Made by a program: the position numbers and the translations under genes. The notes under the pieces are model-generated. The model ran no database searches. It saw nothing but the letters and a program-made list of their open reading frames with translations, and was not told where the DNA came from. From 66-474 sp040388785 (lineage in GTDB: Bacteria > Pseudomonadota > Gammaproteobacteria > Xanthomonadales > Rhodanobacteraceae): a stretch of 41,955 nucleotides of DNA. Shown piece after piece: positions 1 through 7,828 of this stretch (the stretch's first letter is position 1; the number at the start of each line of letters is the position of its first letter). Location of the stretch: assembly GCA_040388785.1 (NCBI GenBank), contig JAZKBD010000045.1, positions 1 through 41,955 on the forward strand, given 5' to 3'.

Positions 1-1
1 C

Positions 2-745
2 CTCGAATGGTCGCAATCGATGGGTTTCGCCGGTTCCACCGAGCCGATCACGATGCAACTGTATTGCGAAACACTGCAACGCTTCCGGCTGGCGGCGCGG
101 GGACACGGCGCGGTGCAGCCGCCGGATTCCGAACGCGCACGCGTGGAAAGGTATTTCGATCCGGTGCCGTTCTGGTACGTGGACGTGAACCTCCCTCCCC
201 CGCGTGCGGGGGAGGGCTGGGGTGGGGGCGACCCGCAAGCGGGGGAAGGAAAGACATCGGGAGCACGATCACGCGCGCAGGATTTTCCCCTCTCGGCCAT
301 CACCCAGCGCCCGATGTTCATGTACCACGCGTGGGGTTCGCAGAACCGTTGGTTGCGACAGATCGCGGCGCGCAACGTGCTGTACGTGCATCCGCGCACC
401 CTCGCCGAACACGCGCTCGAAAGCGGCGACTGGGCGTGGATCGCCTCGCCGCGAGGCCGCATTCGCGTCGAACTGTGCGCGCACGCGGCCACCGCGCCGG
501 GCACGGTGTGGACCTGGAACGCGATCGGCAAGAAGCGCGGCGCCTGGAAACTGGGCGAACGCGCGCCGGAGTTCGTGGACGGTTTCCTGCTGAACCACTT
601 GATCGGCGAGCGCGCCTCCGATCGCACCTACGCCAACGGCGATCCCGTCACCGGACAGGCTGCCTGGTTCGACCTGAAGGTACGGCTGGAACACGACCCG
701 GAACCGCGCGTGCCCGGGCACCGCTTCGAACCCGCCGACGATTGA
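2..745 (+). CDS. soeA: Molybdopterin oxidoreductase catalytic subunit, C-terminal part (SoeA-like)
   Basis: Partial: the frame is open from the left edge and ends in TGA at 745. The visible 247 residues are the C-terminal part of a DMSO-reductase-superfamily catalytic subunit, including the molybdopterin-dinucleotide-binding barrel (ITQRPMFMYHAWGSQNRW, then LYVHPRTLAEHALESGDWAW). The ITQRPM-MYH-WGSQN wording fits the cytoplasmic sulfite dehydrogenase SoeA better than formate dehydrogenase or nitrate reductase, and the ferredoxin and anchor genes downstream agree. The enzyme would oxidise sulfite to sulfate and pass electrons through SoeB and SoeC to quinone. Just before this domain a Pro/Gly-rich stretch (about 190-280, starting NLPPPRAGEGWGGG) is encoded by a palindromic repeat inserted without breaking the frame. 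The assignment to SoeA is inference from the C-terminus and the context. Confidence 0.72.
   Translation, partial: LEWSQSMGFAGSTEPITMQLYCETLQRFRLAARGHGAVQPPDSERARVERYFDPVPFWYVDVNLPPPRAGEGWGGGDPQAGEGKTSGARSRAQDFPLSAITQRPMFMYHAWGSQNRWLRQIAARNVLYVHPRTLAEHALESGDWAWIASPRGRIRVELCAHAATAPGTVWTWNAIGKKRGAWKLGERAPEFVDGFLLNHLIGERASDRTYANGDPVTGQAAWFDLKVRLEHDPEPRVPGHRFEPADD
193..243. repeat. Palindromic repeat inserted in frame in the catalytic subunit gene
   Basis: A perfect 11-bp stem, CCCTCCCCCGC / GCGGGGGAGGG with a 2-nt loop (193-216), is followed by CCCGC-AA-GCGGG (232-243). G-rich linkers (GGCTGGGGTGGGGGCG) lie between them, as in the dispersed intergenic repeats of high-GC proteobacteria. It lies inside an open reading frame, where it encodes a low-complexity Pro/Gly linker. 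Confidence 0.8.
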
Positions 746-762
746 ACGAATTTTTTGCGAGC

Positions 763-785
763 GCATGGCAAGCTGCTTGCCGTGC
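763..785. other. Stem-loop between soeA and the permease gene
   Basis: GCATGGCAAG and CTTGCCGTGC form a 10-bp stem with one G-T pair and a 3-nt loop, just after the catalytic-subunit stop. No T-run follows, so it could be an mRNA-stabilising hairpin or a weak terminator. The rest of 746-909 shows nothing else convincing. Confidence 0.4.
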
Positions 786-909
786 CCGTGCATACGCGGA
801 TGTCCGCGCACATGCACGCCCATATGGAACGCGGGCAAAATCGGCTCGGCCGACGTCCGAGTGAAGGAGCTGGGGTGATTGATCGGGGCTACACCATGAG
901 TTGCCGCCC

Positions 910-2667
910 ATGACCTGGCACGCCTGGGCCACCGCCGTGATCATCATCGTCGCGATGGCGTTGTTCGCCAGCGAGAAGGTGCGCGTGGACCTGGTGGCGC
1001 TGATCACGCTCGGCCTGCTGGTCGCGCTCGGCATCGTCTCGCCCGAACAGGCGCTGTCCGGTTTCAGCAATGAAGCGACGGTGACGGTCGCGGCGATGTT
1101 CGCGCTGGCGATCGGCATCGAACGTTCCGGCGCACTGGATCCGATCATCAACCTGCTGTCGCGCATCCGCAAGCCGTGGCTGCTGTCGCTGGGCATGATG
1201 CTGGCGATCGCGCCGCTGGGCGCCTTCATCAAGAACACCGCGCTGGTCGCGACCTTCCTGCCGCTGGCGCTGAAGGTCTGCCAGCGCACCAACACTTCGC
1301 CGTCGCGCGTGCTGATGCCGATGGCGTTCGCCGCGCAGATGGGCGGCGTATGCACGCTGATCGGCACCTCGTCGAACCTGCTGGTCGATTCGCTGGCGCA
1401 GAAGCAGGGCCTGCGGCCGTTCGGGATTTTCGAATTCACCCACCTCGGCGTACTGCTGGCCGCCGCGGGCATCCTCTATTTGATGGTGATCGGGCGCTGG
1501 CTGCTGCCGAAGCATCTCGACAACGAGCCGGCCGGTCCGATGCAGGTGGGCAAATACGTCACCGAGTTGAAAGTGATGCCCGATTCGCCGCTGGTCGGGC
1601 AGACCATCGCCGAGGCCCGACTGGGCGACCAGGGCGTGTATCCGCTGGAACTGCTGCGCGGCGAGCGGCACATGTGGTCGCCGCGGACGCAGCAACTCGC
1701 GTCCGGCGACGTGCTGCTGGTGCGCGGCGAATGGGACAAGCTGGAGGATTTCCGCAAGAAGCAGGAACTGGAGATCAATCCCGAATACACGCACTCCGAC
1801 GGCACCGACAAGGCCAAGGTGCTGGTCGAGGCGATGATCGCGCCGGCCAGCTTGGCCGAAGATCGCACGCTGCGCGACCTCGATCTGCTGCAAACCTTCG
1901 ACGCCACGGTGCTCGGCATCCACCGCCGCGGGCACCTGCTGCGCGACCAGATCCGCGACGTCGCCTTCCGCACCGGCGACGTGTTGATGATGCTGCTGCC
2001 GGCCGACGCGGTGAAACGCCTGCGCAACGACGATCGTTTCGTGATCCTCAACCAGCGCGACGACGCGCGCCGCCCGCGCTACAAGGCCTTCCTCGCGATC
2101 GCCATCATGGCCGCGGTGGTGGTGGTCTCGGCGCTGCGCTGGCTGCCGATCCCGATCGCCGCGATCTGCGGCGTGGCGGCGATGGCGCTGACGCGCTGCT
2201 TCGGACGCAAGGACGTGTACGAAGGCATGGACTGGAAGATCATTATCCTGCTCGGCGCGATCCTGCCGCTCGGCATCGCCATCGAACAAACCGGGCTCGC
2301 CAACGTGGTCGTGCATGCCGCGCTGGATGTCGTCGGCAACCACGGCCCGCTCGCGGCGCTGGCGATGGTGTACGTGCTGACTGCGCTCCTGACCGAATTG
2401 ATGGGCCACAACCCGTCGGTGGTGCTGATGGTCGGCATCGCCGCCAGCGTGGCGCACGCGGTGCACGCCGATCCGCGCCCGTTCGTGGTCGCCGTCGCGT
2501 TCGCCGCCGCGACATCGTTCGCGACGCCGATCGGCTATCCGACCAACACCATGGTGTATTACGCTGGTGGCTATCGTTTCCTCGATTTCACCAAGGTCGG
2601 CGTGCCGCTGATTGCGCTGTTCTGCGCACTGTCGATGATCTTGATTCCCAGGATTTGGCCGTTTTGA
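910..2667 (+). CDS. SLC13-family (DASS) permease with two TrkA-C/RCK_C domains
   Basis: A 585-residue inner-membrane transporter. The N-terminal half has a run of hydrophobic helices and the first DASS-type signature (LIGTSSNLLVDS). A soluble insert of about 150 residues (roughly 210-380) contains two RCK_C-like units (SPLVGQTIAEARLG, then DRTLRDLDLLQTFDATVLGI). The second membrane half ends with the paired signature TPIGYPTNTMVYYAGG. This layout is typical of SLC13 permeases thought to move sulfate or other divalent anions. Lying between the sulfite-oxidase-like subunit genes, it could export the sulfate produced or import a sulfur anion; the substrate is inferred only from position. I chose ATG at 910; TTG at 901 is also in frame, and neither has a clear ribosome site. 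Confidence 0.85.
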   Translation: MTWHAWATAVIIIVAMALFASEKVRVDLVALITLGLLVALGIVSPEQALSGFSNEATVTVAAMFALAIGIERSGALDPIINLLSRIRKPWLLSLGMMLAIAPLGAFIKNTALVATFLPLALKVCQRTNTSPSRVLMPMAFAAQMGGVCTLIGTSSNLLVDSLAQKQGLRPFGIFEFTHLGVLLAAAGILYLMVIGRWLLPKHLDNEPAGPMQVGKYVTELKVMPDSPLVGQTIAEARLGDQGVYPLELLRGERHMWSPRTQQLASGDVLLVRGEWDKLEDFRKKQELEINPEYTHSDGTDKAKVLVEAMIAPASLAEDRTLRDLDLLQTFDATVLGIHRRGHLLRDQIRDVAFRTGDVLMMLLPADAVKRLRNDDRFVILNQRDDARRPRYKAFLAIAIMAAVVVVSALRWLPIPIAAICGVAAMALTRCFGRKDVYEGMDWKIIILLGAILPLGIAIEQTGLANVVVHAALDVVGNHGPLAALAMVYVLTALLTELMGHNPSVVLMVGIAASVAHAVHADPRPFVVAVAFAAATSFATPIGYPTNTMVYYAGGYRFLDFTKVGVPLIALFCALSMILIPRIWPF

Positions 2668-2740
2668 TTTTCGATTGCCAGCGAGCCACCGAGCCAGGGC
2701 TGTTGTCCCCTTTCCTGCAAGCGGAACAGGGAGCACAAGC

Positions 2741-3631
2741 ATGACCTCCCTGCCCGCACCCACGAAGAAAAAGCTCGGGTTGGTGATCGACCTCGACACC
2801 TGCGTCGGCTGCCACGCCTGCGCGGTCGCGTGCAAGGAATGGAACGACGGCGGCGATTTCGGCCCGCTGGCCGACGACGATCCTTATGGCGCCGAACCGC
2901 ACGGCGTGTGGTTCAACCGGGTGCATTCGTACGAGATTGCCCCCCACCTCAACCCGCCCCCGCAAGCGGGGGCGGGAGACACGCGCGCAGCATCAGCTTT
3001 CCTTCCCCCGTTTACGGGGGAAGGTGCCCGAAGGGCGGATGGGGGCGAGTCGACGCAAATGGTCCACTTCCCGCGCTCGTGCCTGCACTGCGAGACGCCG
3101 GATTGCGTGACGGTGTGTCCGACCGGCGCCAGCTACAAGCGCGCCGAGGACGGCATCGTGCTGGTCGATCAGGACAAGTGCATCGGCTGCCAGTTGTGCG
3201 CGTGGGCGTGCCCGTACGGCGCGCGCGAGATCGCGTTGCCACCTCCGAAAACTTCCGCATCGGATGCGGGCTGCAAGGATTCCAAGCGCGGCACGATGCA
3301 GAAGTGCACGCTGTGCGTGGACCGCATCTACAACGAGACGCTGGACGAACGCGACCGCCAGCCGGCCTGCGTGATGGCGTGCCCGACGCGCGCGCGGATA
3401 TTCGGCGACCTGGGCGACCCCGATTCCGAGGTATCGAAGGTGGTCGCCGAACGCGACGGTTTCGCGCTGATGCCGGAGTTCGGCTACCAGCCGGTGAACC
3501 GCTACCTGCCGCCGCGCCCGCGTCGCGACGGTTCGAATGCGACGACGCCGGCGCTAGCCGTCGAAGAAACGCTCGACACCGGGAAACTGCCGCCGCTGCT
3601 GCGCTGGCTGGACAAGGCCCTGTCGCGATGA
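2741..3631 (+). CDS. soeB: Four-cluster 4Fe-4S ferredoxin subunit (SoeB-like)
   Basis: A 296-residue electron-transfer subunit of the DmsB/SoeB/PhsB class. Four cysteine motifs are visible: CVGCHACAVACKEWN near residue 20, CLHCETPDCVTVCP near 115, CIGCQLCAWACPYG near 148, and CTLCVDRIYNE with a later CVMACP. VWFNRVHSYE, SYKRAEDGIVLVDQDKC and LMPEFGYQPVNRYLPPR match what I know of SoeB-type proteins. It would carry electrons from the molybdenum subunit to the membrane anchor on the cytoplasmic side. Residues of about 66-105 are a foreign Pro/Gly-rich insertion encoded by a palindromic repeat, placed between VHSYE and the conserved VHFPRSCLHCE. ATG 2741 follows a GGGAG ribosome site, and the stop overlaps the next start (ATGA). 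Confidence 0.88.
   Translation: MTSLPAPTKKKLGLVIDLDTCVGCHACAVACKEWNDGGDFGPLADDDPYGAEPHGVWFNRVHSYEIAPHLNPPPQAGAGDTRAASAFLPPFTGEGARRADGGESTQMVHFPRSCLHCETPDCVTVCPTGASYKRAEDGIVLVDQDKCIGCQLCAWACPYGAREIALPPPKTSASDAGCKDSKRGTMQKCTLCVDRIYNETLDERDRQPACVMACPTRARIFGDLGDPDSEVSKVVAERDGFALMPEFGYQPVNRYLPPRPRRDGSNATTPALAVEETLDTGKLPPLLRWLDKALSR
2953..3036. repeat. Tandem palindromic repeats inserted in frame in the ferredoxin gene
   Basis: Three hairpins follow one another: CCCGCCCCCGC-AA-GCGGGGGCGGG (2953-2976, 11-bp perfect stem), CCTTCCCCCG-TTTA-CGGGGGAAGG (3001-3024, 10-bp perfect stem) and GCCC-GAA-GGGC (3026-3036). The insertion spans about 2939-3057 and keeps the frame. Its composition matches the copy in the catalytic-subunit gene at 193-243. 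Confidence 0.85.
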
Positions 3632-4566
3632 AACCCGCGTTGTCGGTGATCTTCTTCACGGTGATGAGCGGCACGGGCTACGGATTGTGGTGCCTGCTGG
3701 GTGCGGCACTGTGCATCGGCACCTATCCGATCGGCGGCAATGGCATCCTGGTGCCGCTGCTGTTCGGCTTCGTGCTGGTCACCGCCGGATTGCTCGCCTC
3801 GACCGTGCACCTCGGCCGCCCCGAACGCGCGTGGCGCGCCCTCAGCCAATGGCGCTCGTCGTGGCTGTCGCGCGAAGGCGTCGCGTCGCTCATCGCTTAT
3901 TTGCCGATGCTGGCGCTTGGATGGCTGGCCTTCACCGACCACACCGGCATCGGCCTGCGCATCGCCGGCGCGCTGCTGGCGCTGTGCGCGCTCGCGACGT
4001 TGTACTGCACCGCCAACATCTACCGTTCGCTGAAGACGATCCGCGCATGGCGCACGCGGCAGGTGCTGCCGTTGTACTTCGCATTCGCGCTGCTGTCGGG
4101 CGGCTTGTGGTTGTGGACGTGGCTGGCGCTGTCACCCTACGCCGTCATCGGACTGGGCTTCCCGCTGGCGCTGCTGGCGCTCGCGATCATCGCAGCCCTG
4201 ATCAAGACCGACTACTGGCGCCGCATCGACGCGCAACCCGTCAATACGGCGGGGCACGCCACGGGCCTGGAAACATTGGGGCGCGTGCGCGCCTTCGAAG
4301 GCCCCACCACCGAAGACAGTTACCTGACCCGCGAAATGGCGTTCGTGCTGGCGCGTAAGCACGCGGCACGCTTGCGCCGGATTGCGCTGGCGCTGTTTGC
4401 GGTGTTGCCGACAGCGGGCATCGCGATCGCGCTGGTTGCGGGTGTTGCGTGGATTGCGCTGGCGGCGGCCCTCGCGTGCGTCGCCGGACTGTTCGTCGAG
4501 CGCTGGCTGTTCTTTGCCGAGGCGCGCCACGCGGTGGCGGCGTTCTTCCCCGTGTCGCTCGCTTGA
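3628..4566 (+). CDS. soeC: DmsC-type membrane anchor subunit (SoeC-like)
   Basis: A 312-residue polytopic inner-membrane protein with about eight hydrophobic helices. It carries the DmsC-family wording TVHLGRPERAWRALSQW followed by SSWLSREG in the first third. It would anchor the cytoplasmic molybdenum/iron-sulfur subunits and pass electrons to quinone. The start ATG overlaps the ferredoxin stop by four bases (ATGA), so the two are translationally coupled. After the stop, GCCGG-GCCA-CCGGC (4569-4582) forms a short hairpin without a T-run. Alternatives are an anchor for a DMSO, polysulfide or tetrathionate reductase; SoeC is preferred because of the SoeB-like partner. Confidence 0.8.
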   Translation: MKPALSVIFFTVMSGTGYGLWCLLGAALCIGTYPIGGNGILVPLLFGFVLVTAGLLASTVHLGRPERAWRALSQWRSSWLSREGVASLIAYLPMLALGWLAFTDHTGIGLRIAGALLALCALATLYCTANIYRSLKTIRAWRTRQVLPLYFAFALLSGGLWLWTWLALSPYAVIGLGFPLALLALAIIAALIKTDYWRRIDAQPVNTAGHATGLETLGRVRAFEGPTTEDSYLTREMAFVLARKHAARLRRIALALFAVLPTAGIAIALVAGVAWIALAAALACVAGLFVERWLFFAEARHAVAAFFPVSLA

Positions 4567-4668
4567 AAGCCGGGCCACCGGCCCCACCTCATCACGCAAA
4601 TTTAACGGTCATTCAGTGCATGGCCTTCAGCCTTGCAGCCTTTCGCCGTACGAATCATGGAGTTGCAG

Positions 4669-5511
4669 ATGAAATTGTCACGCGTCGCCGCGCTCGCGGC
4701 GGTTTCCGCCCTGTGCCTGCCCGCCCTCGCTTTGGCCGATACGCCCGCCGGTTCGAATTCCGGCTGGAGCGGCAGCGGCGAATTCGGCCTGGCCAACGCC
4801 ACCGGCAACACCAAGTCGTTGAACGTGGATGCCAAACTGAAGCTCGCCTATGAAGACGATATCTGGAAGGACGCCTTCTTCCTCGACGCCAACCGCGCGA
4901 AGAGCAACGTCAAGGTCCCCATCGTGCAGGACGGCGTCACGATCGGTGAAAGCAACAGCTACGAGACCACCGCCAACCATTACGACCTGGGCGGCTCGGT
5001 GGGCTACAAGTTCAACCCGCGCGCCTACCTGATCGGTGCCGCGCGTTACGACCACGACGATTTCGCGCCGAACCGCTGGCAGGAAGTCGCGTCGATCGGT
5101 TTCGGCTACATCCTGCTGAAGGATGCGCGCAACGAGTTGTCGGTCGAAGCGGGCCCCGGTTACAAGCGTTACCAGCCGCAGACCTACACCGTCGTGGATA
5201 CCACGGTGACGCCGCCCGTGGTCACCACCGTCGTTCCGCCCAAGCAGAACGAAGCGATCGGCCGTGCACTGGTCAACTACAAGCTCGCGTTGACCGACAG
5301 CACCAGCCTGCAGGAAACCCTGCTCGCGGAAGTCGGCAGCGAGAACAAGTACTACCAGAACGACATCGGCGTGGCGGTCGCGATGACCAAGACGCTGGCG
5401 TTGAAGGTGGCCTACGAGAACCGCTACAACTCCAACATCGTGCCGGGCACCAAGCACATGGACAGCCTGTTCACCACCAACCTGGTGTACAACTTCGGCG
5501 GGGCGAAGTAG
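4669..5511 (+). CDS. DUF481/YdiY-family outer-membrane beta-barrel protein
   Basis: A 280-residue protein with a clear signal peptide (MKLSRVAALAAVSALCLPALALA, cleavage before DT). The mature part alternates polar and aromatic residues as in beta-strands (SGEFGLANATGNTKSLNVDAK; YLIGAARYDHDDF) and ends in LVYNFGGAK, as usual for the DUF481 salt-induced outer-membrane family. Function is unknown beyond a predicted small barrel. ATG 4669 is chosen because GGAG lies six bases upstream and the signal peptide starts here. It stands alone and converges with yqeY. Confidence 0.8.
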   Translation: MKLSRVAALAAVSALCLPALALADTPAGSNSGWSGSGEFGLANATGNTKSLNVDAKLKLAYEDDIWKDAFFLDANRAKSNVKVPIVQDGVTIGESNSYETTANHYDLGGSVGYKFNPRAYLIGAARYDHDDFAPNRWQEVASIGFGYILLKDARNELSVEAGPGYKRYQPQTYTVVDTTVTPPVVTTVVPPKQNEAIGRALVNYKLALTDSTSLQETLLAEVGSENKYYQNDIGVAVAMTKTLALKVAYENRYNSNIVPGTKHMDSLFTTNLVYNFGGAK

Positions 5512-5535
5512 CTCGGGACTCGGGAAAAGCGTGAC

Positions 5536-5561
5536 GCGCTCGCCGTGCAAACGGCGGGCGC
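5536..5561. terminator. Hairpin between convergent DUF481 and yqeY genes
   Basis: GCGCTCGCCGT and ACGGCGGGCGC form an 11-bp stem (one G-T pair) with loop GCAA in the 61-bp gap between two convergent stops. There is no T-run, so this is a possible bidirectional terminator only. Confidence 0.4.
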
Positions 5562-5572
5562 CATGTGGCGAA

Positions 5573-6022
5573 TCAACCTGCCAATCGCGCCTTCACCCGC
5601 TGCGACAGCGCGCCCATGTCGGCGCGGCCGGCCGCGCGCTCCTTCAGCAGCGCCATGACCATGCCCATGTCTCGCGGCGAGGTGGCACCCGCTTCGGTAA
5701 TGCATTGCGCGATCAATCCGTCGAGCTCCGCATCGGAGAGCTGGGCGGGCAGGTACGCCTCGATCACGCCGACTTCGTAGCGTTCCTGTTGGGCGAGATC
5801 CTCGCGCTGCGCGGCTTCGTATTGCGTGATCGAGTCACGCCGCTGCTTCAGCATTTTTTCCAGCGTGTGCAGCACCTGGGTGTCGTCCAGCGTGATGCGC
5901 TCGTCGACCTCGCGCTGCTTGAGCGCGGCCAGGATCAAGCGGATCACGCCAAGGCGCGGCTTGTCGCCGCCTTTCATCGCGGCCTTCATGTCGTCGGTGA
6001 TGCGGGCTTTGAGATCACTCAT
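5573..6022 (-). CDS. yqeY: GatB/YqeY domain protein
   Basis: A 149-residue protein matching the YqeY family over its full length (start MSDLKARITDDMKAAMKGGD; YEVGVIEAYLPAQLSD; SPRDMGMVMALLKERAAGRADM). The family resembles the tRNA-binding tail of the amidotransferase GatB; its exact role is unsettled. It lies downstream of rpsU on the same strand, as in many proteobacteria. The dnaG-rpoD genes that usually follow are absent here: the next gene is a convergent DUF481 protein. GGAGGG lies seven bases before the ATG. Confidence 0.92.
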   Translation of the reverse strand: MSDLKARITDDMKAAMKGGDKPRLGVIRLILAALKQREVDERITLDDTQVLHTLEKMLKQRRDSITQYEAAQREDLAQQERYEVGVIEAYLPAQLSDAELDGLIAQCITEAGATSPRDMGMVMALLKERAAGRADMGALSQRVKARLAG

Positions 6023-6056
6023 GGAACCCTCCGGATCAAAAACGCAGAAACGCGAA

Positions 6057-6087
6057 ACGGCCGGCGCCGCGTGGCGGGGCCGGCCGT
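6057..6087 (-). terminator. Terminator/attenuator downstream of rpsU
   Basis: ACGGCCGGC and GCCGGCCGT form a perfect 9-bp GC-rich stem. On the minus strand it is followed by a T-rich stretch (TTTCGCGTTTCTGCGTTTTTG) between rpsU and yqeY. It would end or reduce transcription after the abundant S21 message. Confidence 0.6.
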
Positions 6088-6124
6088 CGCAATGTGCACG
6101 GAAGCGTGGCTCAGCGCACGCCGA

Positions 6125-6340
6125 TCAATACAGGCGCTTGCGGCGCGTGACTTCGCGCGAGACGCGACGCAGGTGGCGCTTGACGGCCGCGGCGCGCTTG
6201 CGCTTGCGTTCCTGGGTCGGCTTCTCGTAGAACTCGCGCTTGCGCGTTTCGGCGAGCACGCCAGCCTTCTCGCAGGTGCGCTTGAAGCGGCGCAGGGCGA
6301 TTTCGAACGGCTCGTTCTCGCGGACTTTGACGCTGGGCAT
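6125..6340 (-). CDS. rpsU: 30S ribosomal protein S21
   Basis: A 71-residue, very basic protein identical in layout to bacterial S21: start MPSVKVRENEPFEIALRRFK, then REFYEKPTQERKRK and an Arg/Lys-rich tail ending RRKRLY. It belongs to the small ribosomal subunit and helps mRNA binding at initiation. It diverges from tsaD, the usual arrangement in gammaproteobacteria, and a sigma-70-like promoter is visible upstream. Confidence 0.97.
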   Translation of the reverse strand: MPSVKVRENEPFEIALRRFKRTCEKAGVLAETRKREFYEKPTQERKRKRAAAVKRHLRRVSREVTRRKRLY

Positions 6341-6389
6341 GGATGCTCCACTTGCTAAAATGACCCGCTTCAGCGCGGGTGAGCCGCGA

Positions 6390-6419
6390 ATTATAGCGTG
6401 ACTTCCATGATCGATTCAA
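6390..6419 (-). promoter_or_regulatory. Sigma-70-like promoter of rpsU
   Basis: On the minus strand TTGAAT (6414-6419) is followed after 18 bases by a perfect TATAAT (6390-6395), about 50 bases before the rpsU start. The -35 hexamer lies inside the first codons of tsaD. A stem ACCCGC/GCGGGT (about 6363-6380) lies in the leader. Confidence 0.6.
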
Positions 6420-7465
6420 AGGGGCCGGTGATCGGCCCGGTACTGGGCATCGAAAGCTCCTGCGATGAGACCGGGATCGCTGTCTACCAGCCCGGCCGCG
6501 GGCTGCTGGCACACGCGCTGTATTCGCAGATCGCACTGCATGCGGAGTATGGCGGTGTGGTGCCGGAACTGGCCAGCCGCGACCACGTCCGCAAGCTGCT
6601 TCCCCTTTTGCGCCAGACACTTGCCGAAGGTGGCCTGAAAGTTTCCGATCTCTCCGCGGTGGCCTACACCGCCGGTCCGGGCCTGATCGGCGCGCTGCTG
6701 GTCGGCGCCGCGGTGGCGCGATCGCTGGCCTGGGCACTGGAAGTGCCGGCGATCGGCGTGCACCACATGGAGGGTCATTTGCTGGCGCCGCTGCTGGAAG
6801 AGCCCGCGCCCGGCACCGAGCCGCTGGCGCCGCCGTTCGTGGCGCTGCTGGTTTCGGGCGGGCACTCGATGCTGGTCGGCGTCGACAGGATCGGCAGTTA
6901 CACGATCCTGGGCGATACCTTGGACGACGCCGCGGGCGAGGCGTTCGACAAGACCGCCAAGCTGATGGGCTTGCCGTATCCTGGAGGGCCGGCACTCGCA
7001 ATGCTGGCTGAGCATGGTGACCCGAGAGCATTCAAGTTTTCGCGTCCGATGACCGATCGGCCGGGACTCGATTTCAGTTTTTCCGGACTGAAAACCCAGG
7101 TTCTGCTGGCCTGGCGCGACAGTGATCATGCCGAACACACCAAGGCCGACATCGCGCGCGGCTTCGAGGAAGCCATCGTCGAGACCTTGGCCATCAAGTG
7201 CCGGCGCGCCTTGGCGCAGACCGGCTACAAACGGCTGGTGGTGTCCGGCGGCGTCGGCGCCAACAAGCGCCTGCGCGCGCAACTGGCCGAAGCGGGGCGG
7301 CGCGAAGGTTTCCACGCCTACTTCCCGCGCCTCGCGTTTTGCACCGACAACGGCGCGATGATCGCGCTGGCCGGCTCGATCCGGCTCGCAGCGGGACAGA
7401 CCTCCGGTCCCGAGATCCGCGTGCTGCCGCGCTGGAATCTGGAAAGCCTTCCCGAGGTGGCGTGA
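6407..7465 (+). CDS. tsaD: tRNA N6-threonylcarbamoyladenosine transferase TsaD
   Basis: A 352-residue catalytic subunit of the t6A37 tRNA-modification complex. It shows the ASKHA-fold start VLGIESSCDETGIAVY, the metal-binding HHMEGH, the nucleotide-binding VALLVSGGHSMLV, LDDAAGEAFDKTAKLMGL and the late VVSGGVGANKRLR. It acts with TsaB, TsaC and TsaE in the cytoplasm. Two starts are possible: GTG 6398 and ATG 6407. Neither has a good ribosome site; ATG is preferred because it sits closer to the conserved start. It is followed by folB after two bases, so the two are probably one transcript. Confidence 0.96.
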   Translation: MIDSKGPVIGPVLGIESSCDETGIAVYQPGRGLLAHALYSQIALHAEYGGVVPELASRDHVRKLLPLLRQTLAEGGLKVSDLSAVAYTAGPGLIGALLVGAAVARSLAWALEVPAIGVHHMEGHLLAPLLEEPAPGTEPLAPPFVALLVSGGHSMLVGVDRIGSYTILGDTLDDAAGEAFDKTAKLMGLPYPGGPALAMLAEHGDPRAFKFSRPMTDRPGLDFSFSGLKTQVLLAWRDSDHAEHTKADIARGFEEAIVETLAIKCRRALAQTGYKRLVVSGGVGANKRLRAQLAEAGRREGFHAYFPRLAFCTDNGAMIALAGSIRLAAGQTSGPEIRVLPRWNLESLPEVA

Positions 7466-7467
7466 AC

Positions 7468-7827
7468 ATGGACATCGTTTTCATCGAAGCGCTGGAAATC
7501 GAAACCGTCATCGGCATCTACGACTGGGAACGCAACGTCCGCCAGAAAGTCGTGCTCGATGTCGAGATGGCGTTCGACAACCGCCGACCCGCTGCCAGCG
7601 ACAAGATCGAGGACACGGTCAACTACAAGGCGGTGTCCAAGCGCCTGATCGCCTTCATCGAAGGGGCGAGTTTCGAGCTGGTGGAAACGCTGGCCGAGCA
7701 TTGCGCCACGATCATCCGCGACGAATTCGGCGTGCCATGGCTGCGCCTGAAGTTGTCCAAGCCCGGCGCGGTCACGGGTTCGAAAGCCGTGGGCGTGGTG
7801 ATCGAGCGCGGCACGAAGCCGCAGTGA
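7468..7827 (+). CDS. folB: Dihydroneopterin aldolase
   Basis: A 119-residue protein of full family length. MDIVFIEALEIETVIGIYDWER carries the typical start, with the Glu/Tyr region followed by VNYKAVSKRL and SFELVETLAEHCATII. It cleaves dihydroneopterin to 6-hydroxymethyl-dihydropterin and glycolaldehyde in folate synthesis. It begins two bases after the tsaD stop and is followed at once by folK, the next enzyme of the pathway. Confidence 0.95.
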   Translation: MDIVFIEALEIETVIGIYDWERNVRQKVVLDVEMAFDNRRPAASDKIEDTVNYKAVSKRLIAFIEGASFELVETLAEHCATIIRDEFGVPWLRLKLSKPGAVTGSKAVGVVIERGTKPQ

Positions 7828-7828
7828 C

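Noticed and set aside
2..745. Formate dehydrogenase or DMSO reductase catalytic subunit
   Set aside because: ITQRPM-MYH-WGSQN and the SoeB-like partner favour a sulfite dehydrogenase, though only the C-terminus is visible.
889..2835. A 648-codon open frame on the minus strand opposite the SLC13 permease
   Set aside because: His/Arg/Gln-rich low-complexity protein lying antisense to a gene with clear motifs; a by-product of high GC at third positions.
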